This document shows positions 8,205-15,986 of a stretch of DNA of 64,000 nt, piece by piece; positions within the stretch are counted from its first letter, which is position 1; each line of letters begins with the position of its first letter. A program made the translations under genes and the position numbers. The notes beneath the pieces are model-generated. The model was not told where the DNA came from and did no database searches. It saw only the letters and a program-made list of their open reading frames with translations. Source of the stretch: CBDBFH01 sp965204775 (GTDB taxonomy: Bacteria; Pseudomonadota; Alphaproteobacteria; JAPOUT01; G958296285); the NCBI GenBank assembly GCA_965204775.1, contig CBDBFH010000022.1, positions 1-64,000 of the forward strand, in the 5' to 3' direction.

Positions 8205-10652
8205 TGCGACAGCTTCCGTTGATGCTTGCCCTCGCGGCGAGCCTGGCCGGAGTCTGTCCGGCGTCCGCTCAGACCCATCGGTTCGGAGTGGAGGATCTGA
8301 TTAAACGGGAGGGTGTCGGTCAGGTCCGGGCCAGCCCCGATGGCCGCTGGGTGGTCGTGGAGCGACAGGCCGCCCACGACCAGGCTGCGACCTATCGCTT
8401 CCAGACCATGACCTACGCGCTGTTGACCGAACTGGAGATTCACGCGGCGGACAGAAGGGTCGCCGCCGCGGCGGTTTGCAGCGGCGGGTCACGACGTCGG
8501 TTATCTCGCGGGCCCCTTCTCGCCGAGCGGCGCGCGGATGGTGGTGGTCAAGGTCACCGAGGCCACCTACCGACTGGGTATCCTCACCTTGGCGAGCGGC
8601 GCCGTTCAGTGGCTCTCGATCACGCCGGAACAGAGCCAGTTCGGGCGCTCCATCGCCTGGAGATCAGAGACCGAAGTCGCCGTCATTGCTCGGCCGCTTG
8701 ACGATTTCCCGATCCAGATGCGGGTCGGGTTCCAAACCCAGGACAGGATTGAAAGCCTTTGGCGGAACGCGGCCTCCGGTCATGCCTCGAGCGGCGTTTA
8801 CATCCCCAGTGGCGCGACGCGCGATGCTCGCGCTCAAGCCCTGCCTCCAGCCTTATCCTCGTCAACGCCCAGACCGGCAGCCAGCGGGTTCTGGCGCAGG
8901 GCGAATGGTTCGATCTGGCGCTGTCGCCGGATGGACGCCGTCTCGCCGCCCTTCGCAACGCCGAGGACATCCAGCCCACCCCGGATCGCCCCCTCCTGGT
9001 CGGGGATCCATTCGTCGCCGACGTCTCGCGGTGATTGATCTCGACAGCGGCGCTGTGGCCGATCCGCCTGCCGGACGAGGACCTCGCCATGTATCTGATG
9101 TCCTGGGCCCCCGATTCCTCGCGCCTGCTCGCCTACGGCCGCCCATCCGCATCGGCGGACTTTGATGAGGGCGGTCGCTACTGGCTCATCGGTCGCGACG
9201 GACGGGCCACAAGGCTCGACACGGGCACGGACCGTCCCTGGCTGCAGAGGACCTGGGACGGCGTCGCCATCCCTCTGGAAGCTGGGACGGTGCGCGGCCC
9301 CTGATGCAGGTCGGCGAAACCGATCAGAACCGCCATTGGCGACGGGATGACGGGGCCCGCTTCCCGGTCAAGGAGTCCGGTGAACGGATCGCCCGCTTCG
9401 AGGGCCAGACCGTAATTCAGCGCCGCGACGGGCTCTACGCCCTCAACGGGGCCAAGGCTGTTTCGGGCCGGCTGGTGGACCTAGGGCAGATGTCCGACGG
9501 CGCCAATCCCGCGCAATGGAACCCCGATCCCGTTCTTCTTGGGCAGGGAAAGGTTATTGACGGGGCCTGTATCCACACCGCGGCGCCGTCGCCTCCGGTC
9601 TGTGTTTCTCCCATTCCAGAGGGTGAGCGTCCTCTGGCGGTGCTCCCGTCCGGGATCGTGACGACCGGCCTGGACGAACGCGGCGTCACCACCGTACGCC
9701 TTCATACGTTGGGTGAGGTCCAGACGCTGACGACCGTCAACGCCGCGTGGCGTGACATCGACTGGGGTCGCGTCGAGCCCGTCGCTCACTTGGGACCGGA
9801 GGGTCAGTCCCTGACGAGCTGGCTCCTGCTTCCTCCAAACATGCCGGTTGGCGAGCGCCCGCCTGTCGTGGTCCAGATCTATCCCGGCAGAGCTCTGTCG
9901 GCGCCGCCGGCGACGATCCTGCCCGGGTCCAGGAATCCGCAAAACAATCCATCGGTGATCGCCGGGGCAGGCTATGCCGTTCTCATCGCCAATCTGCCCC
10001 ACCCAGCGTCCGGACCTCGAATGGACGATCTCGCTGAGCGCATCTTCGCCATCGTTGACGAAGCCGGCCGTCGGGGACTGATCGATCCGGACCGGGTCGC
10101 CGTGACCGGCCACAGTTACGGCGCCTATTCGAGCCTGCGCGCTGCGACCCAGTCGGACCGCTTCAAGGCCGTGATCGCCACCAGCGGCTACCCGGAGCTG
10201 ACGCGCTCGATGGAACTGCCGCCCTTCTTCCGCGTGTCCCCGGACGAGGGCGTTCCGGTCGGACAGATGGCCGGCTGGGGCGAGACGGGCCAAGGGCGGT
10301 TCGGCGCCTTCTCAACCTCCCCGGAGAACTACGTCGCCCAGAGCCCTCTCTCAGCGTCGAACGTCTGAGAACCCCCACGCTTCTCGCTGAGGGCGATCAG
10401 GAGAACGCCCGTATGGGCGCGCTGTTCAGCGCACTCTATCGACTGAACCGCGAAGCGGCCTTGGTGACCTACTATGGCGAGGGTCATGTCTATGAGAGCC
10501 CCGGCAATGTGAGGGACCTACACGCGCGCATCCTGGATTGGCTGGCTCGATATCTCGGTCCGCCAGCGCGCCTCGAGCCGCTGCGTCCAGCGCTGCGCCC
10601 AGACCTCGAGCACCCCGAGCAGCAAGGGCCGGTTGGCGCCGGGACTCCATAA
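8204..10652 (+). pseudogene. Lasso-peptide isopeptidase (AtxE-like), frameshifted
   Basis: Periplasmic prolyl-oligopeptidase-like enzyme. Characterised homologues open the isopeptide bond of the cognate lasso peptide. There is a signal peptide (MRQLPLMLALAASLAGVCPASAQ), propeller segments such as RASPDGRWVVVERQA and ALSPDGRRLAALRN, and an alpha/beta-hydrolase domain with nucleophile motif GHSYGAYSS (about 10,110) and catalytic His in GEGHVYESP (about 10,480). The reading frame changes about six times (near 8,458; 8,835; 9,030; 9,065; 9,290; 10,345), yet each piece keeps family sequence. As written the gene cannot make the enzyme. It starts at ATG 8204, overlapping the receptor stop, and runs tail-to-tail into the cyclase. 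Confidence 0.85.
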
Positions 10653-10659
10653 GAGACGT

Positions 10660-12279
10660 TCAGGCTCCAGATCCCGACCGAGCTCCACCCGATCGAACAA
10701 TCGATGCTCGACCATCAGCCCGTCCATCCAGAAGGGGACGCAGGTCCGGAAGGCTGCGCTGGACGACGTGTCCGTAGAACCGGCCCAGATCACCCTTGTC
10801 ACGACGCTGGGCGATGGACGGCGGTAAACGGCCCGCGAAGGCTTTGCGCGCAAGGCCGCGGTCTCTCGGACCCAACGTCAGGCGATCGGCGGGGATCGCG
10901 AGGCAGTGCTCCATTACGGGCTGACTGAGCAGGGGATGGATCAGGTCGGCGGCCCTCGCGCGCAAACAATCGCTCCAGAAAAGCTGGCAGTTGGCGAGAC
11001 GGTGCACCTGTCCATACTTCCCCGGCGGAAGATCTGCGGCATCCCCCAGCCAGGGATGGAGCGGCGCGGCCGAAGGCTTTCGGGGCGGAGGCCAAAGGGC
11101 CAGACGCGCAAGCGTCCAGGCGGAATGGCGGGTCCACCTGGCCATTTCGCCCCAGTAGCGCGGGCGGAACCCGGCCAGCCCTTCGCGGCGCCGGCGGTCC
11201 ACCACGATGCGGGGCTCTGGCGCCTGATAGAAGACTGCGTCCCCGCCCTGCCCCGTCACGAGGGCGGTGGCGCGCCCCTGCCGCAGGCGTCGGGCGACGT
11301 CGCGATCATAGGCCACGTCGACGCCATGCAGTGCGGGGCGAATGCCTTCACCCAGCGGGCGCAGAAGCGCTTCGGTGATGGCTGCAACCGGCTTTCTGGC
11401 CGCCTCGAGGCGCAGTCCTGATTTCTCGGCCGCCGCCAGTGCGTAAGCTCGTTCATCACCCTCGCTCCAATCAGCGAAATAGTTGACGAAGCGCGCCCGC
11501 GGGCCCAGCCCCGCGGCCGCGACGCTTCCCGAAACGATGGCGGAATCGAGCCCGCCGGAAATCTCTCCCTGGATGCGCTCATGGGGTGCGAGAGAGACGG
11601 CCACCACCTGATCCACGAGGGTGCGAAGTGCGTCAGGGCTGTCGTCAAACGCGGTCCCGACAAAGCGGGACGGACGCCAGAGGGCATGGCGCTCCATGGT
11701 GTCGCCGAGAAGAACCATATCTCCGGGCGTGACGACGTTCAGGCCTCGGAGCGGAGGTCGGTCGCTGAGCAGTCCGGGATCGTTCGACAGCGTCGCCAAT
11801 ACCTCCCAATCGATCGCGATCTCCGGTGGCAGGAGAGCATCCGCAACCTCTGGAGGCTGATCGGACGCCAGTCTCAGCCCCCCGCTGCGCCACCACACGC
11901 AATCGATGGCGCCGCTTGGGTCTCGAATAAGAACGAGACGGCTTTCGTCGTCGCGCCAAGCCAGAATATAGCGTCCCCAACCGGATCGGACGACCTCCGA
12001 TCCCAGGCTCCCTGCTGTTCGGCTCGTGCCAATGATCGAGGACAAGGATCGGTCGCTCGGTCGCCACGTTCCGATCTGGATGTGGCGGCGATGGACCTGC
12101 CGCACGGCCACGGTCGCGTTGGGTCCCAGGAAGACTTCGATGTGGTCAACAACAAGAGCCGATCGCCAACCCGCTGCCAGAAGGTCCCGGCGGACTTGAT
12201 CGAGGCGATCCCGATCGGCTGGCGTCGCGTGGCTGCTGTCGATCAGAAGGTAAGCCCGCGCATCGACAGCGGGCGTCAT
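10660..12279 (-). CDS. Lasso cyclase (C protein, asparagine-synthetase-like), frameshift near the 3' end
   Basis: ATP-dependent enzyme that activates the ring Asp/Glu of the core by adenylation and forms the macrolactam. The asparagine-synthetase PP-loop is ISGGLDSAIVSG, with an N-terminal glutaminase-like region that lacks the nucleophilic cysteine, as in other lasso cyclases. ATG 12279 overlaps the B-gene stop (ATGA); a GTG at 12285 is the alternative. The frame goes wrong after LRPLLDG near 10,737, where one extra G in a GGG run is the likely cause. The true C-terminus (MVEHRLFDRVELGRDLEP ... VLEVWAQRW) continues in another frame to a stop at 10,518. The native gene would therefore span 10,518-12,279. 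Confidence 0.88.
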   Translation of the reverse strand: MTPAVDARAYLLIDSSHATPADRDRLDQVRRDLLAAGWRSALVVDHIEVFLGPNATVAVRQVHRRHIQIGTWRPSDRSLSSIIGTSRTAGSLGSEVVRSGWGRYILAWRDDESRLVLIRDPSGAIDCVWWRSGGLRLASDQPPEVADALLPPEIAIDWEVLATLSNDPGLLSDRPPLRGLNVVTPGDMVLLGDTMERHALWRPSRFVGTAFDDSPDALRTLVDQVVAVSLAPHERIQGEISGGLDSAIVSGSVAAAGLGPRARFVNYFADWSEGDERAYALAAAEKSGLRLEAARKPVAAITEALLRPLGEGIRPALHGVDVAYDRDVARRLRQGRATALVTGQGGDAVFYQAPEPRIVVDRRRREGLAGFRPRYWGEMARWTRHSAWTLARLALWPPPRKPSAAPLHPWLGDAADLPPGKYGQVHRLANCQLFWSDCLRARAADLIHPLLSQPVMEHCLAIPADRLTLGPRDRGLARKAFAGRLPPSIAQRRDKGDLGRFYGHVVQRSLPDLRPLLDGRADGRASIVRSGGARSGSGA

Positions 12280-12899
12280 CGGCACAGCAGGGGCTGGTAG
12301 GCAGACAGGCGTTCGACATCATCATTCAGGCAGGTGTCACCCAACTGAACCCAACAATGCGCCATGAATGGAAAGAGCCTCACCCCGAACACCCAGTCGG
12401 CGCGGAGACCCTGCCGATGCAGGGCCTGAACGAGCAAAGCCGACCGAACGAGGCATTCACCCTCGATCGGGAGCCAGGGCTGCAGTCGCCAGAACGCCGT
12501 CGCAGCGCGCTGCACATCCGGCTCGGCCGCAGGTCGTAGCGGGGGTTCAGAGAAATAGGCGGTGATCCCGGACCCGGCCGGGATCTTCCGCACCGCGAGC
12601 GCGGCGGCGAGGCCCGCGTAGATATCGCGCCATGATACGGCGGCGGGGTCGTGGATAACGGTCCGCGCGGGTTTCGCCGGCAGCGCTCGCACCAACGGTG
12701 GCGCTTGGGCTTGAAGCAGTCCCGCCGCCTGGAGGGTGTCTCGCGTCGAACCGCCCAGGACTTCAGCTCCGCCGTCAGATCGGCGCACGACGGTCTCGCC
12801 GCCGCTTGGCAGACAGAAATAGTTGTCGGCCTCGAGATCCAGGATCACGAGCGCCGTGTCGATGACGGCCGCATGCACGCCGGTCTTCAGAAACATCAT
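12276..12899 (-). CDS. Lasso leader peptidase (B protein, transglutaminase-like)
   Basis: Removes the leader from the precursor and hands the core to the cyclase. An N-terminal recognition-like segment (MMFLKTGVHAAVIDTALVILDLEADNYFCLP) precedes the C-terminal cysteine-protease domain, whose catalytic residues are visible: Cys in IEGECLVRSALLVQALHRQG, His in FMAHCWVQLGD and Asp in LNDDVERL. This single-chain form is usual in proteobacteria. Either ATG 12899 or ATG 12896 fits, with AGGG upstream; the frame stays open to 12983, but the added residues cover the stem-loop and the precursor end. It lies 53 bp after the precursor gene and overlaps the cyclase start. Intact. Confidence 0.9.
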   Translation of the reverse strand: MMFLKTGVHAAVIDTALVILDLEADNYFCLPSGGETVVRRSDGGAEVLGGSTRDTLQAAGLLQAQAPPLVRALPAKPARTVIHDPAAVSWRDIYAGLAAALAVRKIPAGSGITAYFSEPPLRPAAEPDVQRAATAFWRLQPWLPIEGECLVRSALLVQALHRQGLRADWVFGVRLFPFMAHCWVQLGDTCLNDDVERLSAYQPLLCR

Positions 12900-12917
12900 G
12901 AGAGATCGCCCTGATGA

Positions 12918-12946
12918 GGACGCCGGCCCCTGACGGGCCGACGTCC
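12918..12946 (-). promoter_or_regulatory. Stem-loop between lasso precursor and B gene
   Basis: GGACGCCGGCCC (12918-12929) pairs with GGGCCGACGTCC (12935-12946) over 12 positions, 11 of them Watson-Crick and one G-U in RNA, around a five-base loop. It begins seven bases after the precursor stop and has no following U-run. A partial attenuator or 3'-end stabiliser that raises precursor mRNA over enzyme mRNA is likely, as proposed for other lasso operons. Confidence 0.75.
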
Positions 12947-12952
12947 CTTCGT

Positions 12953-13186
12953 TCAGTGGAAACGCACGCCAGTCATGGTCCAACGCTGGACCGGGATCAG
13001 CTCGAACTCGCCGTCCGGCGAGTCCGCCCGAGTCTGGTCCGCGGCGGAGCCGAGCCGGAGCAGGCCCGATCCGGCCTCGTCGTAATACTGGATCGGATTC
13101 AGTTCGGGCTTCTCGACGCCGACTTCGGCGCGGGTGTGATGGGCGGCCGACCCCAGGGAGATCAGACGCGTCAGGTTCTTCAGCAT
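12953..13186 (-). CDS. Lasso-peptide precursor with two tandem cores
   Basis: A 77-aa RiPP precursor with a strong ribosome-binding site (AGGAGG, 8 bases before ATG 13186). Leader 1 is residues 1-19, ending LISLGSAAHHTR; core 1 begins at Ala20 (AEVGVEKPE). A second leader-like block, residues 42-53 (LLRLGSAADQTR), precedes core 2, Ala54-His77 (starting ADSPDGEFE). In both, Thr is at position -2, Ala is core residue 1 and Glu is core residue 9, which fits a nine-membered lasso ring. The cores also share Leu10, Pro12, Gln14 and an aromatic residue at 16. B and cyclase genes follow on the same strand. Ala1 cores are known from caulonodins. Cleavage sites are inferred. Confidence 0.88.
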   Translation of the reverse strand: MLKNLTRLISLGSAAHHTRAEVGVEKPELNPIQYYDEAGSGLLRLGSAADQTRADSPDGEFELIPVQRWTMTGVRFH

Positions 13187-13259
13187 GGTGATTGCCTCCT
13201 ATGCCGGACGGGATTGCCCGACGCCGTCAGGAGGCGCGTACGCTGTCGTATTTTCAAAC

Positions 13260-13274
13260 TATATTTGGAATATA
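13260..13274. promoter_or_regulatory. AT-rich palindrome between gntR and the lasso precursor
   Basis: TATATTTGGAATATA is an inverted repeat with six-base arms (TATATT/AATATA) and a three-base centre. It stands out in a GC-rich region, two bases after the gntR stop codon and about 75 bp upstream of the precursor start. It is a candidate operator for the adjacent GntR regulator and overlaps the place where the precursor promoter is expected. Confidence 0.5.
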
Positions 13275-13276
13275 CT

Positions 13277-13873
13277 TCACACAGACTGACGCATCATCTT
13301 CTCCAGGGCCGAAGAAAGGGCGAAGCGACCCTTATGATACTCGTCGAGCGCAGCCGCCAACTCCCCGCTCCCGCCCTCTGACCGGAGGCGTTCAATTTCG
13401 AGCGCGATGTCCAATCCAGTATTCTGCAGGACCGCTTCAACCCTGCGGATCGGTCTGAGCTGCGCAGAGACCCGCCGATAGGCTTCGAAGACGGCGCTGT
13501 TCCCCCCATGCTGCGCGAGCTGATCGAACACGAGCTCGACCCGCAGGACCGGATCCGTCGGCGGTTCCGCCGTCGGCGCTTGGGGCGCAAAGCCCTCTTC
13601 GGAGCCCCACCGCAGAAACTGGTGATGAAGCTCGTAAAGGCCAATGATATCAGAGGCGGTGAGGCTCGGGGCGAAGTAGCCTCGTCCTGGCCGATGCTCG
13701 ATAATGCCCTCGCCAGCGAGGTGGGCCAGCGCCTCGCGTACAGGCGTTGGACTGAGACCGAGTTCGTTCGCAAGACTGGTTGCGACCAGAGGACGCCCCC
13801 AACCGAACCGACCCGCTGCGGCATAACCAGCAAGGGCGCTGTGGGCGACCGCGAACTGATCGCGTTCGCGCAT
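13277..13873 (-). CDS. GntR-family transcriptional regulator
   Basis: A 198-aa regulator with an N-terminal winged helix (LATSLANELGLSPTPVREALAHLAGEGIIEHRPGRGYF region), whose SPTPVREAL recognition motif is diagnostic of GntR, followed by a short helical FCD-like ligand domain with few of the usual metal-binding histidines. It is transcribed towards the lasso precursor and ends 90 bp before it, so it probably controls the biosynthetic operon. The effector is unknown. No frameshift is seen. Confidence 0.88.
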   Translation of the reverse strand: MRERDQFAVAHSALAGYAAAGRFGWGRPLVATSLANELGLSPTPVREALAHLAGEGIIEHRPGRGYFAPSLTASDIIGLYELHHQFLRWGSEEGFAPQAPTAEPPTDPVLRVELVFDQLAQHGGNSAVFEAYRRVSAQLRPIRRVEAVLQNTGLDIALEIERLRSEGGSGELAAALDEYHKGRFALSSALEKMMRQSV

Positions 13874-14001
13874 CAGGATACGGTTCCCGGCGCCCCGCGC
13901 GAAGCCGCGCTTCCGGAGCGACCGTACGAAGCGCGGAAAGCCGCGAACTGACCAGTAGCGGCAATGCGTTTTTTAGTTTCCATTCGAGAACTGCATGTTC
14001 T

Positions 14002-14018
14002 TTGCGCACTTTCCGCAA
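14002..14018. promoter_or_regulatory. TTGCG/CGCAA inverted-repeat site between gntR and the XRE gene
   Basis: TTGCG (14002-14006) and CGCAA (14014-14018) are separated by seven bases. The surrounding sequence, TGCGCACTTTCCGCAAGA, matches TGCGCATTCTCCGCAAGA at the first palindrome (from 3231) with two differences. It lies about 120 bp upstream of the XRE start. Possibly a shared regulator-binding site. Confidence 0.4.
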
Positions 14019-14138
14019 GACTCGGGACACCGTGAGCTTCCCGTCTTCCATTTGATGCTCAACTGACGCATTTTTCAACCACCGGGAGTACGGCGTCGAG
14101 AATCGCGTTGCCCTCCACAACCCGAGGCAGCCGAGCTG

Positions 14139-14621
14139 ATGGAAAGCGATCGTCCCCGCTCTCAGAACGAAATCCTGGCTGCGGCCCTGCGGTTGATCCG
14201 TCTGCATCGACGGATGAAGCCCGCCGAAGTGGCCGACGCCATGGGCATGGCCAAGCGGTCGTACGAACACTTCGAGGCCGGGAAGGGAAAGATCAATCTC
14301 GAGCGGATCCACCGGTTCGCCGAGGCCACGGACAGTGATCCCTACGCCATTATCGACTGTATGGCGCTCGGCTCCCCCGAGTTCGCCGTTCGCTGCGCGG
14401 ACAACAAGGCGATGCTCGCGCTGCGGGTCGTCACCCAGGAGTTCGACGAGGACGTGGGCGATGCGATCATGGAACTCGACACGCGCTCCATCATCAACGC
14501 CTTCACGCGCACCCTGAAGGACCTTGGGATGCAGGCCGTGAGACGTGATGACGCGGCCAAGGCCTGGCTCGATGATCGGATCGGACGGCTGGTCACGCCC
14601 TCGAAGGAAGAGGACGAGTGA
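14139..14621 (+). CDS. XRE-family HTH regulator
   Basis: A 160-aa protein with an N-terminal Cro/CI-type helix-turn-helix (ALRLIRLHRRMKPAEVADAMGMAKRSYEHFEAGKGKINLERIHRFAEATD). The rest is acidic and helical, with no recognised domain. It sits at the head of the conjugation gene cluster, 84 bp before a small LuxR-type gene. XRE regulators of this kind commonly control excision or transfer of integrative conjugative elements, which is inferred here from position only. Confidence 0.8.
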   Translation: MESDRPRSQNEILAAALRLIRLHRRMKPAEVADAMGMAKRSYEHFEAGKGKINLERIHRFAEATDSDPYAIIDCMALGSPEFAVRCADNKAMLALRVVTQEFDEDVGDAIMELDTRSIINAFTRTLKDLGMQAVRRDDAAKAWLDDRIGRLVTPSKEEDE

Positions 14622-14659
14622 CCGGGGTTCGTCTCACACCGTAAGTTCGCTGCGTGAAC

Positions 14660-14678
14660 CTTGCGGTATTGCCGCAAG
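14660..14678. promoter_or_regulatory. Palindrome upstream of the second LuxR-type gene
   Basis: CTTGCGG (14660-14666) and CCGCAAG (14672-14678) flank TATTG. It lies between the XRE stop and the LuxR-type start at 14706 and shares the CCGCAA half-site with the palindrome at 3236-3262, in the opposite half-site order. Confidence 0.5.
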
Positions 14679-14705
14679 TTCGAAACCGGGTCTGGCTTGA
14701 GTCCC

Positions 14706-14975
14706 ATGACCCAGTCGCTTTCCAGATCGTCCGGTGGAGGTCGTCTCGCGCTCGCAGCCCGCCTGTCTGAACGGCAGTCAGACTGTCTGCGCCTCGCCGC
14801 CCAAGGCCTACCGTCCCGCGAGATCGGACGTCGCCTCAGCCTCTCCTCCCGCACGGTCGATGATCATATCCTGCTCGCCTGCAGGACGCTGGGTGTCAGA
14901 ACCCGCGTCCAGGCCGTAGCCCGGCTTGTCGGGGACGACCGCCGCGAAAGCGAGCGGCGCACCTTCGCCCCGTAG
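14706..14975 (+). CDS. Single-domain LuxR-type HTH regulator, paralogue of the one at 2,926
   Basis: About 89 aa from ATG 14706. Only the LuxR C-terminal DNA-binding domain is present: LSERQSDCLRLAAQGLPSREIG and LSSRTVDDHILLACRTLGVRTRVQAVA. The closing VRTRxxAVA pattern matches the protein at 2,926-3,165, so the two are probably paralogues. The frame is open upstream to 14,661, but that part covers the palindrome. It lies between the XRE gene and the VirB1-like gene and is likely part of the element's transfer control. Confidence 0.75.
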   Translation: MTQSLSRSSGGGRLALAARLSERQSDCLRLAAQGLPSREIGRRLSLSSRTVDDHILLACRTLGVRTRVQAVARLVGDDRRESERRTFAP

Positions 14976-15051
14976 GTCTGCGGTGGCGCCCTGACGGATC
15001 GATTGGGCGCTGCCGATGGGGTCTGCTGACGGCTCTTAACGGAGCCCTGCC

Positions 15052-15690
15052 TTGCTCGATCTCGCACTCGTCCTCGCCCTTTCCGCCCAGTGCGCGCCCG
15101 GCGTCTCGCCGCAGACCCTGGCCGCGATCGCCCATACGGAAAGCCGCTTCAATCCCCTGGCGATCGGCGTCAATCGCGGCGCCGCCGTGCGCCAGCCCAG
15201 GACCCGCGAGGAAGCGGGGCGGGTCGCGCGCCGCCTGATCGCCTCGGGCGCCAACATCGATCTCGGTCTCGCCCAGATCAACTCCAGCAATCTCGGATGG
15301 CTGCGTCTGAGTGTAGAGGACGCCTTCGACCCCTGCCGCAACCTGACCGCGGCAGGGACCGTGCTGCGCGCCGGCTTCGATCCCGCATCGACGGCCTTTG
15401 ACCGCCAACAGGCCCTGCGCGTGGCCCTGTCCCGATACAACACCGGCCATCCCGATCGCGGCTTTCGCAACGGCTATGTCGCGCGCGTGGAAGCGTCCGC
15501 GGCGCGCCTGGGCCTGGCCGTCTCCGCGCCGCCGCTATCCGAAGCCGCATCAGGGTCACTGCCCGATCAGGTGGCGCCAGACCCCGTCGCGCCACCCGCC
15601 GCCTGGGACGTGTTCGCGCGCGCCACCGCCAGCGCGATCGTCCTCTTCGCCCCCGCCTCACAGACCCAAACCTGGAGCGTCAACCCGTGA
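15052..15690 (+). CDS. virB1: VirB1-like lytic transglycosylase
   Basis: Periplasmic muramidase that locally opens peptidoglycan for the conjugation channel. The lysozyme-like SLT fold is recognisable: TLAAIAHTESRFNPLAIGVN holds the catalytic Glu in the HTESRF motif, DLGLAQINSSNLGWL is the second signature and ALSRYNTGHPDRGFRNGYVARV the third. Start codon is TTG 15052 (MLDLALVL); the N-terminus is only mildly hydrophobic. The Ala/Pro-rich tail is typical. The stop overlaps the virB2 start. First gene of a virB1-virB2-small ORF-virB3-virB4 operon. Confidence 0.88.
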   Translation: MLDLALVLALSAQCAPGVSPQTLAAIAHTESRFNPLAIGVNRGAAVRQPRTREEAGRVARRLIASGANIDLGLAQINSSNLGWLRLSVEDAFDPCRNLTAAGTVLRAGFDPASTAFDRQQALRVALSRYNTGHPDRGFRNGYVARVEASAARLGLAVSAPPLSEAASGSLPDQVAPDPVAPPAAWDVFARATASAIVLFAPASQTQTWSVNP

Positions 15691-15986
15691 CCCTGTCCCC
15701 CATTCGACGCCGCCAATGCGCGGTCGGAGCGATCGCCCTGGCGACAACCCTGATGTCGGTGCAGCCCGCCTTCGCCTCGGCCAATGTCGAGGGCCTGCTG
15801 CAGAATGTCGTCGACATGCTGACCGGCAACACCGCCAGGCTGTTGGCCATCCTGGCGGTCGTCATCGTCGGCATCCTGTGGATGTTCGGTCTGTTCGATC
15901 TGCGGCGCGCCGCCATCGTCATTCTCGGCATCGTCGTGGTCTTCGGCGCCGCCGAGATCGTCGGCCTGATCACGGGCGGCGCCTGA
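15687..15986 (+). CDS. virB2: TrbC/VirB2-type pilin
   Basis: Major subunit of the conjugative pilus. At 99 aa it has a long signal peptide (RRQCAVGAIALATTLMSVQPAFASA), then NVEGLLQNVVDMLTGNTARLLAILAVVIVGILWMFGLFDLRRAAIVILGIVVVFGAAEIVGLITG, giving the two membrane helices and short basic loop of VirB2. It overlaps virB1 by four bases and the following small ORF by one (TGATG). Intact. Confidence 0.88.
   Translation: MTLSPIRRRQCAVGAIALATTLMSVQPAFASANVEGLLQNVVDMLTGNTARLLAILAVVIVGILWMFGLFDLRRAAIVILGIVVVFGAAEIVGLITGGA

Noticed and set aside
12876..13010. Lasso B protein starting at 12983
   Set aside because: The extra N-terminal residues would overlap the precursor end and stem-loop; the MMFLK start matches the expected N-terminal domain.
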